A stretch of DNA of 13,076 nt from Butyricicoccus_A sp945486175 (lineage in GTDB: Bacteria > Bacillota > Clostridia > Oscillospirales > Butyricicoccaceae): the NCBI GenBank assembly GCA_945829445.1, contig CALZUY010000061.1:1-13076 (forward strand), given 5' to 3'. The position numbers were made by a program, and so were the translations under genes. This document shows positions 1-6,369 of this stretch, in pieces (the first letter of the stretch is position 1; the number at the start of each line of letters is the position of its first letter). A model generated the notes under the pieces. It was not told where the DNA came from. It saw only the letters and a list, made by a program, of their open reading frames with translations, and searched no databases.

Positions 1-55
1 CCAACAAAATATTCTTTTTTGTTTTTTCACTGTCTACTTGACAGGGGGCACATCA
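1..55. mobile_element. Probable terminal end of an IS3-family-like insertion sequence (partial)
   Basis: Read on the minus strand from position 55, the sequence starts TGATGTGCCCCCTGTC and continues into AAGTAGACAG and an A-rich tract. A TG...CA terminus with a C-rich block and a GTAGACA-like motif resembles the ends of IS3-family elements (IS150 group) in Firmicutes. It contains a short inverted repeat, CTGTC-N5-GACAG (30-44). The NACHT reading frame enters it and stops within 30 bases. No transposase is in the window, so the assignment rests on the end sequence alone, compared from memory. Confidence 0.4.
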
Positions 56-1577
56 AAGAACGTATCTGTGTTCTTCCTATTAACGAAATTTCAAAATGAC
101 CCCATCCTACGAGATGGCATATGCTGAGCACATTCACAAAAATATTGTTGCAAATGCGAAGCCGTTTGGTGCTCCCATCTCCTTTCGGTATCGTCTTCCA
201 TGCATCTTCAAGTATGCCATCCGTTCGTTCAATCGTATCGAGTACGCGTTCGCAGGCCGCTTGTATGCCGGAATTTTGTTCAAGTTCCTGTACCTGCCGG
301 ATATAATGCAAAATATCGTTATCTATTTTGCGCTCCGCAAGACAGCACAAAAATGCTTCTGCGCTGTTTTCATCACGGACTTCCGTCAATTTTCGGTAAA
401 GAAACCGCGCGAGAAAGTACTGGTAAAACGAACGGTGGATAAATTCCGCATGCTGCTTCTCCCCGCCCTTCAGATAAAACAGATAGAGAAACTCTTCTTC
501 GGATTGTTCTACCGTAATCTCCGCAAAGGTTTCGTCGTTGCGATAAATCTCGTATGCCAACTTCTCAAATTTTTGTCTCCAATTTTCTATTTCTAAATCT
601 CTTATACGTCGTCGCTTCATCGTTGCATCAAACAGCTTATCATACAAATCCACCACACCTGTTACCGTGTCCTTAAGCTGTGCCGCAACAACCATGCGGA
701 ACAGCACAGGAATTCCTAACAGATTTTTCATTTCCGGGAATTTGCGGATTCTCTTAAAGTCCTCCTCATAATTATGCAGTTCCACTCTGGCATGAATCCA
801 GCTGTCCTGCTGTTTCGGTGTCATCGGTGCAAACTGCCGTACTCTGTCCACACCAGACCATGTCTCACCCTCAAGACTCCGGGTACGGGTAGTTATGACA
901 ATATGCATCTGGTATTCTTCTGCATATCGTTTCACTTCATCCACAAAATCTGCAAAAGTCAAACTGAGTTCCTGCGCCTGCATTTTCAGTTCGTCGTATC
1001 CATCCAGAAAAAGCAGGCTTTCCGTGCAATCATCAATGGAAATTGGATTTCTTTTGCTTTTGATTTCTCCCCAGCAAAAGGCTTTGTCCAGCACGAGTTC
1101 TTCATTCGTTATGATGTCGGAGTAAGCGGGATTCAGCCGGAACCAGAACACATTGCTCATATCCTGATACAAATTCCCCATCGAATATTCATAGACCGCT
1201 TTCCGGCACAATGTGGTTTTTCCATGCCCCGGTTCACCGTGAATCAGCATCACGCCGGATTCCCCTTGATTGCACCATTCCGCAATCTCGTCCAGAATCT
1301 TCTTTCCGGGGTGCTCCGCCGAATATGCATCAATATAGACACTATCCTGCGCCAGTGATTCCCGACTTACAATATCAGAGGCTTCCTTTCGGCAAAATTT
1401 TTCCACAATTTCCTCATAATACAACTGAGGATTTGTCTTTTTTTCCGGTTTTGGATTTCCGAACCTGTTTGCGATTCGTGACAAAGCATATTCCAGCATT
1501 TTTTCTACCCCAAAGCCTACTGCGGCTTCACCTGCTGCCCCTGCTGCGGCTGCGCCTGCTGTCATAAAAATTCCCAT
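27..1577 (-). CDS. NACHT-type STAND NTPase, probably 3'-truncated; candidate immune-type protein
   Basis: This is a 516-residue protein from the ATG at 1577, chosen because GGGGGA lies 5 nt upstream and an extended -10 promoter lies just beyond; a longer in-frame start at 1655 would fall inside or upstream of that promoter. Residues 1-40 form a Gly/Ala-rich, possibly amphipathic or membrane-active segment. The NTPase core shows Walker A GEPGHGKTT (about 114-122), Walker B LLFLDGYDEL with the acidic NACHT signature (about 188-197) and an ITTRTR sensor-like strand (about 228-233). HRSFYQYFLARFL near 381-393 matches the helical motif that often follows NACHT domains. Bacterial NACHT proteins include anti-phage NLR-like sensors; that role is inferred here. 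The usual C-terminal sensor repeats are absent, and the last residues appear to be encoded by an IS end. The gene is visibly more AT-rich than its neighbours. No effector partner gene is visible. Confidence 0.8.
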   Translation of the reverse strand: MGIFMTAGAAAAGAAGEAAVGFGVEKMLEYALSRIANRFGNPKPEKKTNPQLYYEEIVEKFCRKEASDIVSRESLAQDSVYIDAYSAEHPGKKILDEIAEWCNQGESGVMLIHGEPGHGKTTLCRKAVYEYSMGNLYQDMSNVFWFRLNPAYSDIITNEELVLDKAFCWGEIKSKRNPISIDDCTESLLFLDGYDELKMQAQELSLTFADFVDEVKRYAEEYQMHIVITTRTRSLEGETWSGVDRVRQFAPMTPKQQDSWIHARVELHNYEEDFKRIRKFPEMKNLLGIPVLFRMVVAAQLKDTVTGVVDLYDKLFDATMKRRRIRDLEIENWRQKFEKLAYEIYRNDETFAEITVEQSEEEFLYLFYLKGGEKQHAEFIHRSFYQYFLARFLYRKLTEVRDENSAEAFLCCLAERKIDNDILHYIRQVQELEQNSGIQAACERVLDTIERTDGILEDAWKTIPKGDGSTKRLRICNNIFVNVLSICHLVGWGHFEISLIGRTQIRSLMCPLSSRQ

Positions 1578-1608
1578 CTTTATCCCCCATTTCGTTTTTA
1601 TTTCTTTT

Positions 1609-1637
1609 ATTATACCATAAAAATATCCCATTGTATA
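1609..1637 (-). promoter_or_regulatory. Sigma-A-type promoter of the NACHT gene
   Basis: On the minus strand, TATACA (1632-1637) is separated by 17 nt from TATAAT (1609-1614). A TG one base upstream of the -10 makes it an extended -10 element. Predicted start is near 1602, about 25 nt before the ATG. It lies between the sigE terminator and the NACHT gene, so the gene should be transcribed independently of the sporulation operon. Confidence 0.7.
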
Positions 1638-1655
1638 TTTATGAAGCCACAGCAA

Positions 1656-1685
1656 ACCGCCCGGCTCCTCGCGGAGCCGGGCGGT
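1656..1685 (-). terminator. Intrinsic terminator downstream of sigE
   Basis: A perfect 13-bp GC-rich stem pairs ACCGCCCGGCTCC (1656-1668) with its complement (1673-1685) around a TCGC loop. It begins 4 nt beyond the sigE stop codon. The T-run on the minus strand is only three bases, while on the plus strand CCTTTT follows, so it could act in both directions. Confidence 0.8.
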
Positions 1686-1689
1686 CCTT

Positions 1690-2403
1690 TTATACCCATC
1701 GCATCATATCCTTTTTCATGCGTTTGATGATCCGTTTTTCCAGCCGGGAAATATACGACTGCGAGATGCCGAGCCGGTCGGCGACCTCCTTTTGTGTGTG
1801 CTCCTCACCGTCCGCCAGCCCGAAGCGCAGGGAAATAATTGTCTTCTCCCGTTCGGGCAGGCTTTGCAGGGCGCGGCGCAGCAGCTGCCGGTCCACATCA
1901 TCCTCCACCGGACGCATCACACAATCCGGCTCCGTGCCGAGAATATCCGACAGCAGCAGTTCATTGCCATCCCAGTCGGTGCTCAGCGGCTCGTCAAACG
2001 ACACCTCGGTTTTCTGGCTGGATACCTTGCGCAGATGCATCAGGATTTCGTTTTCAATGCAGCGCGACGCATAGGTCGCGAGCTTGGTCTTTTTGTCCGT
2101 ATTGTAGGTGCCGATTGCCTTAATCAGCCCGATGGTACCGATGGAAATGAGGTCTTCAATATTGATACCCGTGTTCTCAAACTTTTTCGCAATATACACG
2201 ACCAGCCGGAGATTGTGTTCAATCAGCCGGTCACGGCACTGCGGGTCTCCCTCCTGACAGCCCGCAATTGCCTCCGCTTCCTCCTGTGCGCTCAGCGGCG
2301 GCGGCAGCACCACCGAACCGCCGATGTAAAAAATCCCTTCCTCATCCGGCAGCAGCCCGATTCGGGCCAACCACCGGCGCAATGTCTGCCATACCCGCGG
2401 CAT
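1690..2403 (-). CDS. sigE: RNA polymerase sporulation sigma factor SigE (pro-sigma-E)
   Basis: This 237-residue protein is nearly the length of B. subtilis SigE (239) and has the same organisation. Residues 1-29 form a basic/hydrophobic pro-sequence that tethers the precursor to membrane; FYIGGS (25-30) followed by LPPPL is the conserved processing region cut by SpoIIGA. Region 2 spans about 57-127, with NLRLVVYIAKKFENTGINIE and the DLISIGTIGLIKA core-binding stretch, then FDEPLSTDWDGNELLLSDILG (136-156). Region 4 ends in a helix-turn-helix, TQKEVADRLGISQSYISRLEK (203-223). It directs early mother-cell transcription after asymmetric division. AAAGGAG lies 8 nt before the ATG, and the gene starts 18 nt after spoIIGA, forming a two-gene operon. 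A terminator follows and sigG, commonly next, is missing from the window. Confidence 0.97.
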   Translation of the reverse strand: MPRVWQTLRRWLARIGLLPDEEGIFYIGGSVVLPPPLSAQEEAEAIAGCQEGDPQCRDRLIEHNLRLVVYIAKKFENTGINIEDLISIGTIGLIKAIGTYNTDKKTKLATYASRCIENEILMHLRKVSSQKTEVSFDEPLSTDWDGNELLLSDILGTEPDCVMRPVEDDVDRQLLRRALQSLPEREKTIISLRFGLADGEEHTQKEVADRLGISQSYISRLEKRIIKRMKKDMMRWV

Positions 2404-2421
2404 TATGCACGCTCCTTTCCC

Positions 2422-3270
2422 TCAGGGCTCAATCAGCCCGTCATACTCCCCGGCACAGATCGTGCCGGCGCCGGAAATGGCGGCCAGGCTGTCATAGGCT
2501 GACCCGTCCTCGCGGGTTACGGCGTCCGGCCGGAAGCACGGCATCAATCCACCGCCTCCGATACTCCGGAACGAAACCAGTCTCCAGCCTCCAGCGCCCT
2601 CCTGCTGTGCCCGCTGCACCAGATCGGCAGCGTTGTCCTTTCCCAGCAGCAGCGGCAAAAACTGCACCTCCTCCGGCAGAACTCTCAGTGCTGCCGCGCG
2701 TGTCAGCACGAATACCGGCCTTCCGGTGACCGGGTCGCGCAGTGTATTGCCGCTGTCCACCAGCAGATAAACCTCCTGTACCTTTCCTCCGCAGCTCAGG
2801 CGGATGGTCTCCCCATGCGGCCGGTTTTCACGCGCCTGGTTGCGGAATACAATTCCGCTCAGGCCATACGCCAGCGCCGCTGAAACCAGCAGCGCTTTGC
2901 GCGACACCGGCGCATACAGTGCGCCGCCCGCCGAGAGCACTGTTCCGCTCACCTGTTCCAACGCCGTCACACAGCCACCGAATACGAATGCCACGAGCAT
3001 CACAAGCAGTGTCTGACGCAGCAGCCGGCGCGCACCGCGCGCGGAAAACGCAATGCCCGCCATCGCCGCGCAGCTCAGCAGCCGCACCGGCAGTGCAGCC
3101 AGCGCCGGAACAAGCACACTCCCGGCGGCATATGCCGCACCGAAGCCGGACGCGAGACTCAGCCGCCACATCGGGCACGGGCGTCCGCCGATGGCGGAGG
3201 CCGCCCGCAGGATACAGTAGTCCATACAGAAATTGAGCACAAGCAGGACATCCAGATAGATCACACGCAT
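2422..3270 (-). CDS. spoIIGA: Sigma-E processing peptidase SpoIIGA
   Basis: This 282-residue membrane aspartic protease cleaves pro-sigma-E at the sporulation septum when activated by forespore SpoIIR. The start MRVIYLDVLLVLNFCMDY matches the family N-terminus. ATG 3270 has AGGAGG 8 nt upstream, whereas the in-frame GTG at 3279 sits on the Shine-Dalgarno itself and cannot be the start. The first half holds about five hydrophobic segments (roughly residues 2-21, 38-55, 56-77, 86-103 and 126-142). The second half is the soluble protease domain with the catalytic-type motif VDSGNTLRDP, Asp at about 172, and a conserved LMPCFRPD-like segment near 242-250. It lies immediately upstream of its substrate gene sigE. 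The DNA is very GC-rich, which produces many spurious overlapping ORFs. Confidence 0.95.
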   Translation of the reverse strand: MRVIYLDVLLVLNFCMDYCILRAASAIGGRPCPMWRLSLASGFGAAYAAGSVLVPALAALPVRLLSCAAMAGIAFSARGARRLLRQTLLVMLVAFVFGGCVTALEQVSGTVLSAGGALYAPVSRKALLVSAALAYGLSGIVFRNQARENRPHGETIRLSCGGKVQEVYLLVDSGNTLRDPVTGRPVFVLTRAAALRVLPEEVQFLPLLLGKDNAADLVQRAQQEGAGGWRLVSFRSIGGGGLMPCFRPDAVTREDGSAYDSLAAISGAGTICAGEYDGLIEP

Positions 3271-3295
3271 GGTGTCCACCTCCTGCGTGTGCTTT

Positions 3296-3330
3296 ATTGT
3301 AGCACCCGCCGATGGGCTGATTCTGCCGAA
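3296..3330 (-). promoter_or_regulatory. spoIIG-like promoter with Spo0A box and 22-bp spacer
   Basis: On the minus strand, a -10 element TACAAT (3296-3301) lies exactly 22 nt from a -35-like TCGGCA (3324-3329; 4 of 6 to TTGACA). The -35 overlaps a perfect 0A box, TGCCGAA on the plus strand at 3324-3330 (consensus TGNCGAA). A weaker 5-of-7 match, CCGCGAA, lies at 3339-3345. B. subtilis spoIIG is known for the same 22-bp spacing and 0A boxes at the -35. Predicted start is near 3289, about 19 nt before the ATG. Confidence 0.7.
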
Positions 3331-3364
3331 ATATTGTCCCGCGAAAAAGTTTTTTGCACAGCAA

Positions 3365-3390
3365 AGCAGGCAGCCGACCGGCTGCCTGCT
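3365..3390 (-). terminator. Hairpin terminator downstream of ylmH
   Basis: AGCAGGCAGCC (3365-3375) pairs perfectly over 11 bp with 3380-3390 around a GACC loop, starting 6 nt beyond the ylmH stop. On the minus strand it is followed by TT and, about 17 nt further on, by a CTTTTT tract, so the U-tract is poor and termination may be partial. The hairpin would separate ylmH from the spoIIGA promoter. Confidence 0.6.
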
Positions 3391-3396
3391 GTTGTG

Positions 3397-4191
3397 TTAT
3401 CCGAACCGTTTGAGCGACACCATAATGCGCCCTTTTTTGCTCTCGCCCAGAATGCCGTCCACCTCGCCGCGCCCCATGCCGCGCAGCGTGATGCGGTCAT
3501 GTACTGCGACCTCGCGGTCAGGGCGCAGGCATTCCATCTGGTTGAGGAAGACCCGTCCGGCGCGCACGGCATCCGCGGCCTTTGCGCGCGGCAGGCGGAA
3601 CATGGCTGCTGTCACCGCATCCAGCCGCATCGACGCGACCGTGTCGCGGATATAGCTGACCTTTTCCTCCGGGATCATCAGGGCAGCGAGGGAAATCTCA
3701 CTGACCTCCAGCCGCTTGCGCCCTGCCCTGCCGTAGTTCATCAGCAGATATGGCGCAAGCTCACGCGTCACAATGAGATCCGCGCCATGATCCCCTACCA
3801 GGATATCGCCGATACCATCGCGCCGCAGGCCCAATCCCATCAGCGAGCCGAGGTAATCGCGGTGCGTCAGCTCGTCGCTCTTATGCCGCAGGCAGCGGAT
3901 TGCCGCAAGCGGGCAGTCCTCGCCCTCCTGCGGGATTTCCTCCATCCAGTCGGGCAGGAACGCGAGGATCGTGCGCTCCGCGCCGTCATAGCCGCCCCAG
4001 AACCGTCCGTTCTCCCCGACAGCTTCCAGCAGGCGGCGTGCCAGCTCCGCTTCGTGCAGGTCGAGAAACCTGGTATACGTCGGATAACACCGCTCACGGC
4101 AGATGTCCGCCTTCTCCAGCACACGCGCCAAAAGCAGACGTTCCTCCTGCGTCTGTGCCAGTTTCTGGATGATATCGTCCTGTTTTGCCAT
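3397..4191 (-). CDS. ylmH: YlmH-type S4-domain RNA-binding protein
   Basis: This 264-residue protein is read from ATG 4191, which has GGAG 10 nt upstream; the in-frame ATG 15 nt earlier (4206) has no usable ribosome-binding site. The N-terminal two thirds match the YlmH fold, with RCYPTYTRFLDLHE, FWGGYDGAERTIL and the HRDYLGSLMGLGLRRDGIGDI segment near 113-134. The C-terminal ~75 residues form an S4 RNA-binding domain, including RLPRAKAADAVRAGRVFLNQ and VAVHDRITLRGMGRGEV. YlmH proteins bind 50S ribosomal subunits carrying nascent-chain tRNA and function in ribosome-associated quality control in Bacillus. The gene is often near division genes in Firmicutes; here it stands alone between a hairpin and a divergent promoter shared with birA. 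Confidence 0.9.
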   Translation of the reverse strand: MAKQDDIIQKLAQTQEERLLLARVLEKADICRERCYPTYTRFLDLHEAELARRLLEAVGENGRFWGGYDGAERTILAFLPDWMEEIPQEGEDCPLAAIRCLRHKSDELTHRDYLGSLMGLGLRRDGIGDILVGDHGADLIVTRELAPYLLMNYGRAGRKRLEVSEISLAALMIPEEKVSYIRDTVASMRLDAVTAAMFRLPRAKAADAVRAGRVFLNQMECLRPDREVAVHDRITLRGMGRGEVDGILGESKKGRIMVSLKRFG

Positions 4192-4230
4192 GGTTTTGCG
4201 CTCCATTTCGTGTCATTTGTCAGTTTCACC

Positions 4231-4262
4231 TATTGTACTGCTTTCAAATCTGTATTACAATA
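4231..4262. promoter_or_regulatory. Overlapping symmetric divergent promoters of ylmH and birA
   Basis: Rightward (birA): TTGTAC (4233-4238), 17-nt spacer, TACAAT (4256-4261). Leftward (ylmH): TTGTAA (4260-4255), 17-nt spacer, TACAAT (4237-4232). The two promoters occupy the same DNA because TATTGTA (4231-4237) and TACAATA (4256-4262) are 7-bp inverted repeats. Predicted starts are near 4268 and 4225. Only one polymerase could occupy the site at a time. Confidence 0.6.
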
Positions 4263-4298
4263 GATTAGCACCAAAAATGGGAAAGAAAGGGTGATCCT

Positions 4299-5288
4299 AT
4301 GGTTCGTGATGATGTACTGCGCACGCTGGAGCAGAACCGCGGACAGCTTGTGTCCGGCGGCATGCTTTCCCGCGAGCTGGGCGTATCGCGCACAGCAATC
4401 TGGAAGGCCATTGCGGCGCTGCGTGAGATGGGCTTCCCCATCGAATCGGTATCCGGAGAGGGCTACCGCCTCGCGGAAACGAGCGACACACTCTCCGAAG
4501 CCGGCATTGTCATGGAGCTGAAGACCGAATCTCTGGCACGCAATCTGTGTGTGCTGTCCACGGTCGATTCTACAAACACATATCTCAAGCAGCGCGCAGC
4601 AGAGCTGCCGGACGGCTATGCCGTCATCGCCGACTGCCAGACCGCAGGGCGCGGACGCCGCGGGCGTTCGTTTCTGTCCCCCTCCGGCAGCGGCATTTAT
4701 ATCAGTATCCTGCTGCATCCCACGCTGCCGCTCGAACGCATCAATATGATTACGGTCGCTGCAGCTGTCGCGCTGAGTGAAGCAATTGCAGAAACCGCAG
4801 GCTTCACGCCGGATATCAAATGGGTCAACGATGTGCTGATGCACGGCAAAAAGCTGTGCGGCATCCTCACCGAAGCATCCGTCGAGGCGGAAACCGGACA
4901 ACTCTCCTATGCCATTGTGGGCGTGGGCATCAATGTCCGCACGCCGGAGGGCGGGCTGCCGGAGGAGATCCGCGACATCGCGGGCTGTCTGGAGGATTTC
5001 GCTCCGCATGCCGTGCGGCGCAACGCGCTTGCCGCATCGTTTTTCAACCACATGGAAGAATGCTACCAGTTGATTGTGTCTGACAACACCGGGACGCTCA
5101 TCGATCGTTACCGTTCTTTTATCCATTTTCTCGGTCAGCCGATCACGGTCATCCGGAACGGCGAAAAAACATCGGCGACTGCTGTCGCCATCGATTCCCG
5201 CGGCCATCTCATCATCGAACAGGATGGCCAGCGCTCCACCATGCTGGCAGGCGAGATCAGCATCCGCCTGCCGGGGCAGGCACAGTAA
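4299..5288 (+). CDS. birA: Bifunctional biotin-[acetyl-CoA-carboxylase] ligase / biotin repressor BirA
   Basis: This 329-residue protein activates biotin with ATP to biotinyl-AMP and transfers it to the lysine of biotin carboxyl carrier domains. Residues 1-60 are a winged helix-turn-helix (QLVSGGMLSRELGVSRTAIW, then GEGYRLAE), so this is the regulator class of BirA. The ligase domain has STNTY (91-95), the adenylate loop GRGRRGR (117-123), GSGIYISILLHP (130-141), KWVNDV (174-179; Val where Pro is usual) and KKLCGILTEAS with the catalytic-region lysine near 184-185. A small C-terminal SH3-like domain covers about 275-325. AAAGGG precedes the ATG by about 8 nt. The next gene starts 45 nt after the stop, so both are probably co-transcribed. 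Biotin genes are not seen nearby. Confidence 0.95.
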   Translation: MVRDDVLRTLEQNRGQLVSGGMLSRELGVSRTAIWKAIAALREMGFPIESVSGEGYRLAETSDTLSEAGIVMELKTESLARNLCVLSTVDSTNTYLKQRAAELPDGYAVIADCQTAGRGRRGRSFLSPSGSGIYISILLHPTLPLERINMITVAAAVALSEAIAETAGFTPDIKWVNDVLMHGKKLCGILTEASVEAETGQLSYAIVGVGINVRTPEGGLPEEIRDIAGCLEDFAPHAVRRNALAASFFNHMEECYQLIVSDNTGTLIDRYRSFIHFLGQPITVIRNGEKTSATAVAIDSRGHLIIEQDGQRSTMLAGEISIRLPGQAQ

Positions 5289-5333
5289 GAAAGCCTGCAT
5301 TCCCCCCCGCACTTTAAAGGAGAACTTACAGCA

Positions 5334-6218
5334 ATGATGAAAGACTGTATCATTATCGGCAAAGGCCCTGCTGGACTTTCCGCGGCCCTGTATGTCCGCC
5401 GCGCCGGTTTCACCCCGGTGGTGATCGGACGCGATTCCGGCGCCCTCGGCCAGAGCCACCGCATTGAAAACTATTTCGGCCTGGAAGCGCCGATCAGCGG
5501 CGATGAGCTGTTCCGCCGCGGTCTCGCACAGGTCGAACGGCTCGGCATCGAAGTCATCAGCGATGAGGTCGTTTCCATCCGTGAAACCGAAGACTTCCGC
5601 GTCAATACCGCATCCGGCCGCATCCTCTCCGGACACAGCGTGCTGCTCGCAACTGGCAGACAGCGCAATGTTCCAAGAATTCCGGGCATTGAACAGTTCA
5701 TCGGCGCAGGCGTCAGCCAGTGTGCCCAGTGTGACGGCTTCCTGATGCGCAACCGCGCACTCGCTGTCATCGGCAGCGGCGACCATGCAGTCGCAGAGCT
5801 GAGCCATCTGCGCCCGCTGACAAACAACCTGTGCCTGTTCACCAACGGCGCTACCATCACAACGGACCGCTTCCCGAAGGACCTGCCGATTGTCACCGAA
5901 CCGATCGTGGAATTTTACGGTGAAAACGGCATGCTCGCCGGCATCCGCACGACGGGCGGCGACCATCCGATTGACGGTGCATTCCTCGCACAGGGCATTG
6001 CGTCGGCATCTGATTTCGCCGCACGCATGGGCGTCATCATGAACGGCGGCAGCATTCAGGTTGACCGCAATTATCAGACCAATGTCCCCGGCCTGTTCGC
6101 CGCAGGCGACTGTATCGGCGGCGTGCTCCAGATTGCCAAGGCAGTCTCTGACGGCGCGATTGCCGGCCTGAGTATCTGCGAATACATCAAGAACCTCCCG
6201 AAGCAGCCGGAGGAATAA
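5334..6218 (+). CDS. Thioredoxin reductase-like FAD-dependent disulfide oxidoreductase
   Basis: This 294-residue protein is close to bacterial low-molecular-weight thioredoxin reductases (about 310-320) in length and order. The FAD-binding GKGPAGLSAALYVRRAG spans 9-25, and SHRIENYFGL (41-50) is characteristic. The redox pair is C130-A-Q-C133 followed by DG, instead of the usual CATC. A second dinucleotide motif, VIGSGDHA, follows at about 144-151. FAAGDCIGG, with a Q-x3-A downstream, forms the C-terminal FAD site. The HRRxxxR signature that binds the 2'-phosphate of NADPH in classical TrxB is absent; LFTNGATITTDR stands in its place, so NADH or another donor (ferredoxin-type reductases exist in clostridia) is possible. 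No thioredoxin gene is adjacent. GGAG lies 11 nt before ATG 5334; ATG 5337 is equally possible. Confidence 0.85.
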   Translation: MMKDCIIIGKGPAGLSAALYVRRAGFTPVVIGRDSGALGQSHRIENYFGLEAPISGDELFRRGLAQVERLGIEVISDEVVSIRETEDFRVNTASGRILSGHSVLLATGRQRNVPRIPGIEQFIGAGVSQCAQCDGFLMRNRALAVIGSGDHAVAELSHLRPLTNNLCLFTNGATITTDRFPKDLPIVTEPIVEFYGENGMLAGIRTTGGDHPIDGAFLAQGIASASDFAARMGVIMNGGSIQVDRNYQTNVPGLFAAGDCIGGVLQIAKAVSDGAIAGLSICEYIKNLPKQPEE

Positions 6219-6235
6219 AACCCCGCACACAACCA

Positions 6236-6275
6236 AAAGGCTCCCGCCCGATGTCGAACATCGGCGGGAGCCTTT
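6236..6275. terminator. Bidirectional intrinsic terminator between convergent genes
   Basis: AAAGGCTCCCGCC (6236-6248) pairs with 6263-6275, then after a single bulged C (6249) GATG pairs with CATC around a TCGAA loop. This is a 17-bp stem with TTT on both sides. It lies 17 nt after the oxidoreductase stop and about 95 nt after the RNase J stop on the other strand, so it can terminate both converging transcripts. Positions 6276-6369 hold no gene. Confidence 0.9.
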
Positions 6276-6369
6276 CTGTATTTGCCATCCGCGGAATGCT
6301 GCGGATCTGCGGTTTCCTGATTCGGATAGGTGTCAGAAACAATACGTTGTTGTATGGCTGGCGCAGCAA

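Noticed and set aside
1578..1655. 26-residue N-terminal extension of the NACHT protein
   Set aside because: The region contains the extended -10 promoter and predicted start site, and the downstream ATG has a much better ribosome-binding site.
4230..6236. 668-codon open frame on the minus strand opposite birA and the oxidoreductase
   Set aside because: It covers two genes with full family motifs on the plus strand, has atypical composition and no ribosome-binding site, and matches no family I recognise. GC-rich third positions open the antisense frame.
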